Shown here in pieces: positions 1 to 9,583 of a stretch of 64,000 nucleotides of DNA. Source of the DNA: Treponema sp. Its GTDB lineage: Bacteria > Spirochaetota > Spirochaetia > Treponematales > Treponemataceae. The translations under genes and the position numbers were made by a program. The notes beneath the pieces are model-generated. The model was not told the origin of the DNA and made no database searches. It was given only the letters and a program-made list of their open reading frames with translations. How positions within the stretch are numbered: the stretch's first letter is position 1; every line of letters starts with the position of its first letter. Where the stretch lies: contig JAEESZ010000003.1 of NCBI GenBank assembly GCA_016286535.1, forward strand, positions 186,001 through 250,000, given 5' to 3'.

Positions 1-261
1 TTTTCTCTGCTTGTAATAAATCTTTCCGTCTTTTAAAAGATAATCATACTCAAAAGAAAAGGTCTGGGTTAAAGTTTTTATATAAATTGTGTCCGGAAAT
101 TCGCCGTTTACATTGTCGGTGGAAGGCCTGTCTGCAAGAGCCAGGGGAGCTCCTTCGCACTCCAGAAAATGTCTTGTATAAAGAGGCAGAGAATTACAGG
201 AGCAGAAAAAGGCTCCTGTAAAAAAAAGTAAAGTGCAAAGTTTTATTATAAGCTTTTTCAT
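1..261 (-). CDS. Putative lipoprotein, N-terminal 87 residues (runs off left edge)
   Basis: The frame is open from an ATG at 261 to the window edge, so only the first 87 residues are visible. It begins MKKLIIKLCTLLFFTGAFFC, a basic start plus hydrophobic stretch ending in FFCSC, compatible with a relaxed spirochaetal lipobox. The rest is mature protein with a Tyr/Lys-rich strand pattern and no motif I recognise. It starts 2 bases after the stop of the patatin-barrel gene, so it is very probably co-transcribed with it. Function unknown. Confidence 0.6.
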   Translation of the reverse strand, partial: MKKLIIKLCTLLFFTGAFFCSCNSLPLYTRHFLECEGAPLALADRPSTDNVNGEFPDTIYIKTLTQTFSFEYDYLLKDGKIYYKQRK

Positions 262-263
262 AA

Positions 264-2279
264 TTACATTCTGTTTTTCATTTCAAAATAGCCGAAGAAT
301 TGTTTATCTGTAATGTTCCAGCCGCAGCCGCCTTCAAAAATAAAGTTGCAAAGGCCAATTAAAGAAACCTGAGTTCTAAAGAAGCCGCCGGCCGACATAT
401 TAAGATTTCCACTATAAAGCTGATCAAAGAAGCCGCCCAGCTTCCACTGCTGAACAATGATTAATTCTGCAAAGGTAAGGCCCGGGTCCAGGTTTACAAG
501 ATAAGCCTCTGCTGCATTAGAAACTATTAAGTTATTATTTACATGTGGCTTTTTTGCACGGTAATAATCAGATTCATAAACCTTTGTATATGGAGCTGAA
601 GAATCAAAGCTGCAGAAAGCATAGCGGCAGGTAGAATTATCTGCAATTCCAAGTGACCAGACAGGAGCCTTTTTACTGAAGGCAGAAGCATTAAGCATGG
701 TCTGAAGGTTCATTCCAAGACCATTTGAAAGAGAAGCAAAAGAGTTTCCCGACATAAAATAAAATGGCTTAAACTGAATATAGGCCCTTTTAGAATCTCC
801 TGCTTCTACTTCAAAACCTGCCTTAAAAAGCATTTCTTCCGGTGCAAATTTGTTTGTACCAAGATACTCTGCTGTAAGGAAAAGAGGTTTTAAAGCATAT
901 GGGAAAAATTCCGGTCTGACTTTTATAGTAGCAGCCCCAAAAAAGTTTTCGGGATGGAATTTTCTATAGGCAAAAGAATAGGAAGCCAGGCTTGAAAATT
1001 CAAATACCGAAGAAGGCTTCCAGGTAAAATTAATATCAAAAGAAAAAGAGTTTTTATTAAAAGGGAAAGTAAGGCCTGCGTTAAGATAAACTTTTGAAGA
1101 ATCTAAAAAAGCAAAGGCCGAAAGTCCGTTAATTCCATAAATAGAATAATCAGGATAGTCAACCATAGGGAAAACCGGCCACACCTTTAAGCCAAAATAA
1201 CTTTCACTCTGTTTTAAAGGAGCATTTGTTAAAACATTGCGGATTGAATTATCTGCAAAGGCATCAGTTTCTTTTCTTCTTTCGAGCAGAGCATTGTATG
1301 AATGAGGACATTTTTTTATATCCTCCATAACATTCATGGCAGATTCATAACCAATGGCAGATAATTCTTCGGCCTTATCAAAAGACATAAAAGAAAAATG
1401 CTCTACATCATTTCTTATAATTACCGGCTTATATTTTTTAATATCTTTTGCGGCCTGTCTTTCCTTACCAATGGACATTGTTCTGTTCAAAACGACAATC
1501 ATATTATTGTAGTTTAAAACCGCATCATAAAAGGCTGTTGAAATTACAATGTTATCTGAAAAGCTTTCTGCAATTGAAAGACCGGCAATATCTATGGCAC
1601 CACTGTCTATCAGGCGGACAGGAGTTTTTTCTTCATCATGCAGATTATAATCAGTTGGCTCCATTATTGCAGACATGGCAAAAGCCGCAGTCATGATTTT
1701 TGAAAAATCACCGCTTGCATGCCATATCTGACGTTTTGTATATAAATCTTCTGTAAGAATAAGAATAGGAATTGGACATTCACTTAAGTCAGTTTCTTCT
1801 TTTCCTAGTAAATCGTTTACAAAAGCTCTGAATTTTCTTACAGAAAGAATTCCGCCATGAATTGGAATTACCGGCTCAAAATACTGGGTAAGATTAATAT
1901 TCGAAACAACTTCAGCAATTTTATCCGGAGAGAAGCCGTAAGCGTAAAACATTCCGATTATTGCTCCCATGGAGTTGGCAACAATAAAATCTGGGGTAAC
2001 ATTATTTTCTTCCATTGCCTTAAGGGCACCAATATGGGCAAAGGCTCTTGCTGAACCTCCGCACAAAACCAGTCCCATAGGTTCCCGGCCTTCATTTTTT
2101 CGGATTGCATCAAGTTTTTCCTGGAACTCATCAACCCCTTCAAAAACCGGCTGCTGCTGCAGCATAAAAGGGTCATTCTCTGCAATCATCAATTTTGAAC
2201 CGGACTGAGCTGTCAGATTAAAAAAAGAAGAAATAACTATCACCAGAAAAAAAGACAGACTTATTTTACTAAACTTCAT
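264..2279 (-). CDS. Patatin-like phospholipase with C-terminal outer-membrane barrel
   Basis: 671 residues. Residues 1-25 form a signal peptide ending LTAQ. A patatin domain follows: an oxyanion-loop motif CGGSARAFAHIG near residues 73-84, a nucleophile elbow ANSMG with Ser103, and a dyad Asp in IDSGAID (Asp225). From about residue 340 the protein changes to alternating hydrophobic strands rich in Tyr/Phe, like the BamA-type barrel of secreted patatins that insert in the outer membrane. The elbow has Ala in place of the first Gly of GxSxG. It lies 35 bases downstream of purD on the same strand. Expected role: surface or periplasmic (phospho)lipase. Family assignment is firm, substrate unknown. 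Confidence 0.8.
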   Translation of the reverse strand: MKFSKISLSFFLVIVISSFFNLTAQSGSKLMIAENDPFMLQQQPVFEGVDEFQEKLDAIRKNEGREPMGLVLCGGSARAFAHIGALKAMEENNVTPDFIVANSMGAIIGMFYAYGFSPDKIAEVVSNINLTQYFEPVIPIHGGILSVRKFRAFVNDLLGKEETDLSECPIPILILTEDLYTKRQIWHASGDFSKIMTAAFAMSAIMEPTDYNLHDEEKTPVRLIDSGAIDIAGLSIAESFSDNIVISTAFYDAVLNYNNMIVVLNRTMSIGKERQAAKDIKKYKPVIIRNDVEHFSFMSFDKAEELSAIGYESAMNVMEDIKKCPHSYNALLERRKETDAFADNSIRNVLTNAPLKQSESYFGLKVWPVFPMVDYPDYSIYGINGLSAFAFLDSSKVYLNAGLTFPFNKNSFSFDINFTWKPSSVFEFSSLASYSFAYRKFHPENFFGAATIKVRPEFFPYALKPLFLTAEYLGTNKFAPEEMLFKAGFEVEAGDSKRAYIQFKPFYFMSGNSFASLSNGLGMNLQTMLNASAFSKKAPVWSLGIADNSTCRYAFCSFDSSAPYTKVYESDYYRAKKPHVNNNLIVSNAAEAYLVNLDPGLTFAELIIVQQWKLGGFFDQLYSGNLNMSAGGFFRTQVSLIGLCNFIFEGGCGWNITDKQFFGYFEMKNRM

Positions 2280-2314
2280 GCTGATAAACCTCTCCAGAAT
2301 TTTTAAATTTTTAA

Positions 2315-3655
2315 TTAAAGTTTTCCGCTTTCTGCTGCACCCGGAAGACCAATATCTTTACGATAGAAAGCATCTTCAAATTTTACGGCAGAAATTCCTT
2401 TGTAAGCCTTTTCCCAGGCTTCTTTAAAGGTTTCGCCAAAAGCAGAAGATGCAAGAACACGACCTCCGCTTGTAAGTAAATCATCCTCGCCACGTCTTCC
2501 AGAAACTGCCCCTGCAATAAAGATTTTTGCAGTACTTTCTTTAAGAAGAGCTTCATTAAAGGTGATTTTACAGCCTTTTTTATAAGCTTCAGGATATCCG
2601 CCGCTTACAACAACCGGAGCAACCTGGTATCCTTTTTTCCATTTCAAATTAAAGTCTTTTAATGAACCGTTTGTAATGGCAATACACATAGAAGCAAAGT
2701 CAAAATCCATAAGAGGAAGAACAGCCTGAGTTTCAGGGTCTCCAAGGCGAACATTATATTCAAGAAGCTTTGGTCCATTTTTTGTAAGCATAACGCCAAA
2801 GAAGATAAAGCCTCTATAGTCGAATTTTTCTTTTATAAGTCCGTTTAAGGTTGGTGTGAGGATGTCTTTGTTGAACTGATCCATTGTTTCTAAGGAAACA
2901 TCATCCAGAGGACTTACAGCACCCATTCCACCGGTATTAGGACCTTTAGCACCGTCTAAAAGACGTTTATGGTCACGGGCAGGCTGGAATGATTTTATAA
3001 CTGCGTTTCCGCTTAAGGCAAATTCCGGAGTAACTGATACAGCCGCAAGTACAGAAATTTCTACACCTTCAAGGTATTCTTCTATTACAAGTTTTTTTCC
3101 GGCATCACCAACTTTTCCATTATCCATAAGGTCGCAGATTGCTTTTATAGCCTCTTCTTCTGTAGCAGCAACGACAACACCTTTTCCGGCAGCGAGACCA
3201 TCTGCTTTAATTACAATTGGTGCACCCTGTTTTTTTACATACTCTATGGCAGCATCTTTATTTACAAAGGTTTCGCTGGCAGCACAGGCAACCCCGTACT
3301 TTTTCATAAAGTTCTTAGATAAATCTTTACTTGCTTCAAGCTGGGCTGCAGCCTTTTTAGGTCCAACACAAGGGATTGATGCATTCCAGAATTCATCTGC
3401 AATACCGGCAGCAAGAGGATCTTCCGGTCCAATTACTGCAAGGCGGCAATTCTCGTGCTTTGCAATAGCAACGTAAGGATTTTCGCCTTCTTTAATATAA
3501 TCACAATCCTTTGGATTTACATTAACGCATTTAGATTCATTTGCAGTTCCGCCGTTTCCTGGAACAACAAAGATTTTTTCTACACTTGAGCTTTGTGCTA
3601 ATTTCCAGCAGATAGTGTGCTCTCGTCCACCACTGCCAACTACCATGATATTCAT
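2315..3655 (-). CDS. purD: Phosphoribosylamine--glycine ligase
   Basis: ATP-dependent ligation of glycine to 5-phosphoribosylamine, the second step of purine synthesis, in the cytosol. The N-terminus MNIMVVGSGGREHTICWKL is the classical GARS opening. The ATP-grasp section carries PIVIKADGLAAGKGVVVA, and GPNTGGMGAVSP and LEYNVRLGDPETQ are family signatures. The length (446 residues) is a little above the usual 420-430. I chose ATG 3655; a TTG 6 bases upstream is in frame but unlikely. The stretch just before the start (TATAAAATATTGGCT) has no good ribosome site. No other purine genes are adjacent. Confidence 0.95.
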   Translation of the reverse strand: MNIMVVGSGGREHTICWKLAQSSSVEKIFVVPGNGGTANESKCVNVNPKDCDYIKEGENPYVAIAKHENCRLAVIGPEDPLAAGIADEFWNASIPCVGPKKAAAQLEASKDLSKNFMKKYGVACAASETFVNKDAAIEYVKKQGAPIVIKADGLAAGKGVVVAATEEEAIKAICDLMDNGKVGDAGKKLVIEEYLEGVEISVLAAVSVTPEFALSGNAVIKSFQPARDHKRLLDGAKGPNTGGMGAVSPLDDVSLETMDQFNKDILTPTLNGLIKEKFDYRGFIFFGVMLTKNGPKLLEYNVRLGDPETQAVLPLMDFDFASMCIAITNGSLKDFNLKWKKGYQVAPVVVSGGYPEAYKKGCKITFNEALLKESTAKIFIAGAVSGRRGEDDLLTSGGRVLASSAFGETFKEAWEKAYKGISAVKFEDAFYRKDIGLPGAAESGKL

Positions 3656-3705
3656 AGCCAATATTTTATAGAAAAAATCCTCTTGTTACAACATAAGATA
3701 TATTA

Positions 3706-6700
3706 TCACTTCTGTTTTACTTCACTCATAAGGGTGGTGCCATCCATAAAATGAACAACTGTTGTATAATACCAGCCTGTAGGAATTTCAGAAAGATTTT
3801 CGCTTCCATAAGTAAAGTTTGCACTTTTTATTTTTATTCCAGTTTCCATACCTTTACTTTCCCATACTCCAATATCACTAACTGTATTTGTTTCCGTAAG
3901 CTTTACAGGACTATACATTGTATGAATGAAGGTAGACTGATCACAGAATACCTGCAGACCATTTTGAAGATCCATTATATTTTTATTATTACAAGTATAT
4001 TTTGTACCTATATAAGCATATTCCGGTTCATAATACGAATAATTATCACTTCCAATTATTTTTACCCATTTTGAATTTAAATCACCATTACTGTCTGTAA
4101 TACTTGTACCGTCATATTTGTATTGCCATAATATCCAGCGCTTTTTATACTCATTATCGAAGTAGTAATAAGCTTTTGCACAGTTCTGACTGTTAGATAA
4201 AGTTTTAGTACTTGAATTATAAGAAAAGCCTATCTTTTTCTTATTTCGTTTGTTAGTAACTGGAACAAAATTGTAATTTTTATTTCCACTGTAATCTTCT
4301 GCTACAAAGCAAACAGTGTAGTCGCCTTCATCTAAATCTCCATAAGGAAGGGTAATTATTCCTTGTTTTGAAGAAGAAGCATGAGGAACATAATAATTTA
4401 ATACAGATTTATTAAAGATCACAGTCTTTTTTGTATACGAAGAAAGGTCGCTTTCACTACAGTAGGAAATATCAGGCGGTAAAATGTAATAGCTTATGCT
4501 GTTCATAACATCAGTGCCTAAAGGAAAACCATAGTTTTTAATGTAAACTTTGTTGTCACTATCGGTGGTTTGCTCATAAAAAAGACTAAGCCCAGAAGAA
4601 GAAGACAGAATTCTGGTAATACTGGCATATATGGTACCCGTATCTGGTGGCGTAAGATCTCCTGTTAAATCAAAGCTATAATCTCGATTATATTCACTTG
4701 CACCATTCACATAAGCATAACGCCATGAACTGGTTGCTGTCTGATTAGCAGAATTCGTTGCCAGCATATATAAGTTATAAGAGCCAGGAGATGGCAGATT
4801 AATAGAAAAGCCTTTTTGAATGAAAACTGCATTAGTATCTCTATTAACAGCTTTAACAGAATAAGTAATACCAGAAGGATACGTAGAAAGACTATTTCTA
4901 AAGTCCTGAACCTCAACCTTATAACAACCTGATCCCTTTACAGGTGTTGCTGTTACACTTACAGGATCTTTAAAATATGATGAATTTGAAATACTTGTTT
5001 GAGCATGAACAACTGTCGGTGCAGATATTTCTCCGCTGCTATTCATAATTACCTTTGCATAGGAAGGACTTAAAGTACTGTATATACGACTACCTTCTTC
5101 GTATAAAAAAGCAAGTCTGAGATAAATCCTATAAGTTTTTCCACTCTCACAAGCTGATGTATCTATCATAAGTTCTTCGACATCTGGCTCTTCATCCATC
5201 CAGCCAAGAATGTTACTTTCAGAAATTGTTTTTCCATTTTCAAATAGAAGAGCGCTAAGCATAAAGCCTTGGGCTCCCGCCTCTGTCGCAAGAGCTTTAA
5301 AAGTAGAAACACTGTATGGATGGATATAATAATGCACATATCCGTGTCTATCAGGCTCAGAAACTGATATGGTATCAAAATCAGGCTCAGGAGGAATTGC
5401 GTAAATTTTTTCTCTCGTATTATTTACACTATCTATACATATTACTTTAACAAAGGTAGATTTATCTGCATCTCGGGTAAAGCTGTACTTACTTGACCAT
5501 GAGTCACTCGATGAAGGAGAGATTTTTGTCATAGAAGAAAGACTATATCCCCAGTACATATTTACACTAACATCTGAATACATATCTGTTGAAGCAGTAA
5601 AGAACAAATCTTTTTCTTGTCCATTTGTTACTTCAGCTGGAACTACGTCTCTGTTATTTGTTGAAGTATGGAAATCTATAACCGGAACAAAATCTCTTGT
5701 TGTAAGGTATGTATCTTTTACTACATACCAGGTTCTTGTATCGCTTACATTCCCTGCATTATCAATATACTGAAAATCCAGTTTAATAATACCATCTGCT
5801 GTTGTTTTAAAATTATAGGTACCTGCAAACTTGTAAATTCTTTTAATTGAATCATAAAGAGTTTTACTGGTAATTTCAGTCTCTACAGGGAAAGAGCTTA
5901 CAGTTTCATTATCTCTTGTTCTGTACTGAGTTTCCCTAATCTTAAGTGCAGAAATTCCAGAATCTGTATCTGCACCATACATAGTATAATAAATTGAACT
6001 GCCCACATGATTCTGGCTATAAGTTCCATAGGTATATGAACCGTTTTTTGTCTTAGACCAGGCTGAATAAGCTGATGTTGAAAGCGTGTTTCCAGAGCTT
6101 GTTCCATCGGACTTTAGCGCAGAACCTGTTCCCCAGACAGGAGCTGTTGTTTCCCTCTGTCCGTTTATAGTAAAAGGAATTGTAAAGGAATTTTGAATAG
6201 CATCACTTAATTCAAGAGGATGTCTTGGAAAATCTGAATCTGTTATGGCATTTCCATTTGCATTAAGATTAATCTCTAAATCGCAAATATCAGTATCACC
6301 AGGAACCAGAGTTTTCTTTACATTTTCTTTTGGTCTTATAATAAGAGTATCTGAAGTCTCAAAAGAATATTCAAATAATACAGCAACATTTTTTCCAGCT
6401 TTTGTTATAGAAAGAGAAGGAATTGTTACAGAAGAAGGCAGCATTGCCTTATTAAATTTTATATATATTTTTGAATCGCAAGAAACCCCTTCAACTCCAA
6501 TATTGTAGATACTGGTCTTATTATCAACTTTGACACTTTCGACTTTTGGAATCTTATATGAAAAAGCATGGACTTTGATTATATTATCATCAATCGGATT
6601 ATCCCATATTCTAAACACAGACTGCTCTCTGTGTTCCGAAGTATAGTCCAGACCTGCTTCCTCATCGCAAAACTCCAGTATATCGCCATCTTCGTCTGCA

Positions 6701-8343
6701 TAATACACTTCCCAGTTTTCACACCTGTAATCCTCAGATTCAAAAGAAAGATTTATCTGATTTCTTTTAGAGTCCATTACCTGGTTTAAAGTTACATAAG
6801 AGTTCAGGTCAAGATCTTTAATTTTTCCTGCCCCTTGTGGCTCTACACTATATGAAATTCTATAATTTATGCCTGTTGACGAATTTATAACGTAATTAAA
6901 CTCATAGTCTTCAGGCAAATAAATATTCTGAGAATTATCTGTATAATAAAAAAGAGCTGGAATATAAACATTTATTGTTTTTGTCTGGTTTCCAAAAACA
7001 GCAAGGTAATAGTTTGTTGATATTGTAATTGTATTGCCGCTAAGTTTACGTGTGGTAAAGAAACTGTCTACATTTTCTCCATCCATTGAAATTCTGATTT
7101 TATCAAGGTAAGAAGAATTTGCCGAAGGAAGAGCCTTATTAAAGGTTATCTGTATTTTAGAATCTTTTGGATTTACACTTAAAGAAGGACTGGTTTTTGT
7201 AATTTTCAAGATTTCACTGGCAGTGGCTGTAACGGTTACCCCCTGCACTGCCTCGTAAACAATAAGCTTCGTTGAAAGGGCACTTTTATCAAGTATTTTT
7301 ATTTTTGAATCTGGAACAGTCTGCCCGCCAGAAGCAATAGTCCAGCCAATAAAACGCCAGCCCTCTTTAGGAGCAAAGGCAATCTCAACTTCCTGTCCGA
7401 TAGAATAATTGTTGCTTCCCTTTGCCTTTGTCAATTCACCCGAATTTGCTGGTGCTGTAAAGGTAACAGAAGCCTTCTGCAAAGTTGTAGAATCAATTTT
7501 GTAATTAAAGCTTTTTCCATTTCCCCCATAAAACACCTTTGTTCCATCTTCCATAAGATAATAAAAATCATCCGGAATAGAAACCGTAACCGTCTTATTC
7601 TGACCTTCTGCCAAATCCAGCATATTAGAATTATCTGCAATAAAGGTAACTGTATTTCCATCTATTTCAGGCTCATAAAAACAAGATTTTACAGGAATTC
7701 CACCAATTGCAATCGAAATGTTTTCAAGCTGTTTAAGACCTTCTTCATCGTCTGGCAGCTCTTTATTAAAGACAATAGTGATTGGTGAGTTTTTACAAAC
7801 AGCACTTGTCCCTGCAGGAGAAAACTCATTTACTCTAAGGCGAGGAGCGCATACAGCTGTTATCTGACTTGTATGTCCAGCAGGAGTTTCTGTTTTTACA
7901 TAAGCCTTTGTATTTGGATTCGTTTCTTCGTCAACTGCAAGATAAGTGGAATCATATTCCCATTTTATAAACTGATAATCTGAAGCTTCTGTAAAATTCA
8001 GAGGGATATAAGACATTATGTCATACTTACTTGTGCCTGACAGTTTTAAAGAACCTTCTGAAGAAAGACAGGAAAGATTTATAGAAGCTTTTTCATTTGT
8101 TTCATTTACTATATTATACGACCACTGTTTCTGACTGTTCATTGTAACAGCATATTCGTCTGTTATAGAGTCCATTAATGTTACATAAATGGTTTTAGAG
8201 TCTCCTGAAAATGAAAAATTAAAAGGATGAAAAATATCAACAGGAATAGTCAAGCTTGAATTTTCTAAATTTATTTGTGGCTGCAAAAAGTGTTCGGCAA
8301 TAGAAGGTCCGTCATAAGAAGAACTTGTAATAGCAATGATTTT
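3706..8343 (-). CDS. Large Ig-like/InlB-repeat surface protein, C-terminal part of a frameshifted gene
   Basis: This frame codes for about 1544 residues with no initiation signal of its own; the first possible start is a TTG at 8286. It continues the 8312-8953 lipoprotein frame after a one-base shift at T6 8340-8345. Repeated modules are visible: Big_5-like Ig domains recognised by phrases such as SPITIVFNKELP, SKIQITFNKALPS and SKIYIKFNKAMLPS, alternating with divergent InlB-type repeats (WRFIGWTIASGG, YQFIKWEYDS). The second half is a long series of beta-sandwich-like segments. Ser/Thr/Tyr/Asn-rich and presumably surface-exposed adhesin-like material. No catalytic motif seen. Confidence 0.75.
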   Translation of the reverse strand, partial: KIIAITSSSYDGPSIAEHFLQPQINLENSSLTIPVDIFHPFNFSFSGDSKTIYVTLMDSITDEYAVTMNSQKQWSYNIVNETNEKASINLSCLSSEGSLKLSGTSKYDIMSYIPLNFTEASDYQFIKWEYDSTYLAVDEETNPNTKAYVKTETPAGHTSQITAVCAPRLRVNEFSPAGTSAVCKNSPITIVFNKELPDDEEGLKQLENISIAIGGIPVKSCFYEPEIDGNTVTFIADNSNMLDLAEGQNKTVTVSIPDDFYYLMEDGTKVFYGGNGKSFNYKIDSTTLQKASVTFTAPANSGELTKAKGSNNYSIGQEVEIAFAPKEGWRFIGWTIASGGQTVPDSKIKILDKSALSTKLIVYEAVQGVTVTATASEILKITKTSPSLSVNPKDSKIQITFNKALPSANSSYLDKIRISMDGENVDSFFTTRKLSGNTITISTNYYLAVFGNQTKTINVYIPALFYYTDNSQNIYLPEDYEFNYVINSSTGINYRISYSVEPQGAGKIKDLDLNSYVTLNQVMDSKRNQINLSFESEDYRCENWEVYYADEDGDILEFCDEEAGLDYTSEHREQSVFRIWDNPIDDNIIKVHAFSYKIPKVESVKVDNKTSIYNIGVEGVSCDSKIYIKFNKAMLPSSVTIPSLSITKAGKNVAVLFEYSFETSDTLIIRPKENVKKTLVPGDTDICDLEINLNANGNAITDSDFPRHPLELSDAIQNSFTIPFTINGQRETTAPVWGTGSALKSDGTSSGNTLSTSAYSAWSKTKNGSYTYGTYSQNHVGSSIYYTMYGADTDSGISALKIRETQYRTRDNETVSSFPVETEITSKTLYDSIKRIYKFAGTYNFKTTADGIIKLDFQYIDNAGNVSDTRTWYVVKDTYLTTRDFVPVIDFHTSTNNRDVVPAEVTNGQEKDLFFTASTDMYSDVSVNMYWGYSLSSMTKISPSSSDSWSSKYSFTRDADKSTFVKVICIDSVNNTREKIYAIPPEPDFDTISVSEPDRHGYVHYYIHPYSVSTFKALATEAGAQGFMLSALLFENGKTISESNILGWMDEEPDVEELMIDTSACESGKTYRIYLRLAFLYEEGSRIYSTLSPSYAKVIMNSSGEISAPTVVHAQTSISNSSYFKDPVSVTATPVKGSGCYKVEVQDFRNSLSTYPSGITYSVKAVNRDTNAVFIQKGFSINLPSPGSYNLYMLATNSANQTATSSWRYAYVNGASEYNRDYSFDLTGDLTPPDTGTIYASITRILSSSSGLSLFYEQTTDSDNKVYIKNYGFPLGTDVMNSISYYILPPDISYCSESDLSSYTKKTVIFNKSVLNYYVPHASSSKQGIITLPYGDLDEGDYTVCFVAEDYSGNKNYNFVPVTNKRNKKKIGFSYNSSTKTLSNSQNCAKAYYYFDNEYKKRWILWQYKYDGTSITDSNGDLNSKWVKIIGSDNYSYYEPEYAYIGTKYTCNNKNIMDLQNGLQVFCDQSTFIHTMYSPVKLTETNTVSDIGVWESKGMETGIKIKSANFTYGSENLSEIPTGWYYTTVVHFMDGTTLMSEVKQK

Positions 8344-8953
8344 TTAAATAAGTATGGTTATTTATTGTATAAGCCCAGATATTACCGTCATCATCAGTTT
8401 TTACGACTGCTCCTTCTGGAATTTCTTCTTCGTTAAATATAAATGAAGATGCAGAAGGCAACTTTGAAAAAGGAATAAATATAGAAGAAGTCCATGGATT
8501 AGAAGAGGATGGAGATGGACTTACCTCACCTTTTATGGCAATTCTTTCTATACAGTATGGGAGAATACGGATATCAGAGGAAGATTTTGTAACTTTTACC
8601 TTTGTTTTTGCGGACTTTGGATTTTCAAATTCAACTCCATCTATAGTTTTATTTTCATCTTCTTTACTGACTGCCCGCCATTCTATAAAACTATATGTTG
8701 GATTTTCCGAAAAATTGACTTCGAAGTCATAACCCTTTTTAACAGTCTGATCTCCGTTTGGGAAGGGAGTTCCAGATCCTTCTGCAGCCTGAATTCTTAT
8801 CTGTATTTTTTCTGCATTTGCATAAGCAATATCTTCATCCAGCTGCTTTTTAAAACCTGAACCTTCCATAAAGTTCTGGCAAGAAGATAACACTAAACAC
8901 AATAAACTATATATACATAAAGTATTTAAGCTTTTAAAAATAAACTTTTTCAT
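8312..8953 (-). CDS. Surface lipoprotein, N-terminal part of the frameshifted giant gene
   Basis: 213 residues in this frame. The N-terminus has a Lys start, a hydrophobic core and the lipobox LVLSSC, so it is a lipoprotein. It then carries an InlB-like repeat (YSFIEWRAVSKEDENK) of the same kind as in the 3706-8343 frame. The last nine residues (NHCYYKFFL) are out of character. Removing one base from the homopolymer at 8340-8345 would join Leu-Lys to Ile-Ile-Ala-Ile-Thr and continue uninterrupted to 3706, giving a lipoprotein of about 1748 residues. RBS-like GAGGAT lies just before ATG 8953. Confidence 0.8.
   Translation of the reverse strand: MKKFIFKSLNTLCIYSLLCLVLSSCQNFMEGSGFKKQLDEDIAYANAEKIQIRIQAAEGSGTPFPNGDQTVKKGYDFEVNFSENPTYSFIEWRAVSKEDENKTIDGVEFENPKSAKTKVKVTKSSSDIRILPYCIERIAIKGEVSPSPSSSNPWTSSIFIPFSKLPSASSFIFNEEEIPEGAVVKTDDDGNIWAYTINNHTYLKNHCYYKFFL
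8340..8345 (-). other. Homopolymer T6 (A6 on coding strand) at the frameshift point
   Basis: The two frames of the giant surface lipoprotein overlap between 8312 and 8343, and a stop in the downstream frame (8344-8346) places the shift in or right beside this run. One base fewer restores a single frame. It may be a sequencing error, a phase-variable tract or a true inactivation; the sequence alone cannot decide. Confidence 0.65.
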
Positions 8954-9049
8954 AATATCCTCACTCCATCATTTTTTACTTATAACAATTTATTATATCA
9001 TCTGTTATAAATTATGAGCAAGGGATATCCTTTTCCGGTCTTTATCTTC

Positions 9050-9445
9050 TTAGTCTGCCCTTGGCTTGTGACAGTTTGAACAGCCTATTACGTGAACATG
9101 CTTTTTTCCCATGGCCTTGTTAAAAAGACGGGCTGTAAGACTTTGATTCTGGGCTACAGCTTTGTGACAGACAGGGCAGATTCTTTTTACGCCGGGTTCA
9201 CAGGCAGGATAACAGTGGGGACAGCCCATAACAATCATAAGCTGGTCAGGGACATTCATGGGCCTGTAGACTTTTGAAATTATATTTTCGCCCACATAAA
9301 GGGATGAATTACATAAGGGACATTTTACAGGCTGCAGATTTTTACTTTTAGAAACCGGCTGACCTTTACTATAAAAGTTTTTAATAATCCAGAATAAAAG
9401 GGCAATAATAACGCAGATGGCACAAAAAGCAATAAAGTATTCCAT
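9050..9445 (-). CDS. Membrane-anchored zinc-ribbon protein
   Basis: 131 residues from ATG 9445. One N-terminal membrane segment (FIAFCAICVIIALLFWII) is followed by a soluble part with several CxxC pairs (CPLC, CPHC, CPVC, CSNC) plus two His near the C-terminus, arranged like two zinc ribbons. The upstream TTG at 9463 is in frame but overlaps a perfect TATAAT at 9452-9457, so it is more likely promoter. Transcription would then begin at or very near the ATG, giving a leaderless mRNA. Function unknown. Confidence 0.7.
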   Translation of the reverse strand: MEYFIAFCAICVIIALLFWIIKNFYSKGQPVSKSKNLQPVKCPLCNSSLYVGENIISKVYRPMNVPDQLMIVMGCPHCYPACEPGVKRICPVCHKAVAQNQSLTARLFNKAMGKKHVHVIGCSNCHKPRAD

Positions 9446-9508
9446 AAGTCTATTATAAAGCAATTAAGAAAATTTATAAAAATTTTTAAAAAAAATTAAA
9501 AAAAAGTC

Positions 9509-9535
9509 TAAACTAAATTTTTTCCCCTCCGACAA
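9509..9535 (+). promoter_or_regulatory. Sigma-28-like promoter of flaB
   Basis: TAAA (9509-9512), 15 bases, then TCCGACAA (9528-9535), close to the flagellar sigma-28 consensus TAAA-N15-GCCGATAA (6 of 8 in the -10). It lies 48 bases upstream of the flaB start, which has the ribosome site AAGGAG at 9572-9577. Confidence 0.75.
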
Positions 9536-9583
9536 TCTAGTAAAGGGTGGTGAGAACCCTAACCTAAAAATAAGGAGATTATT

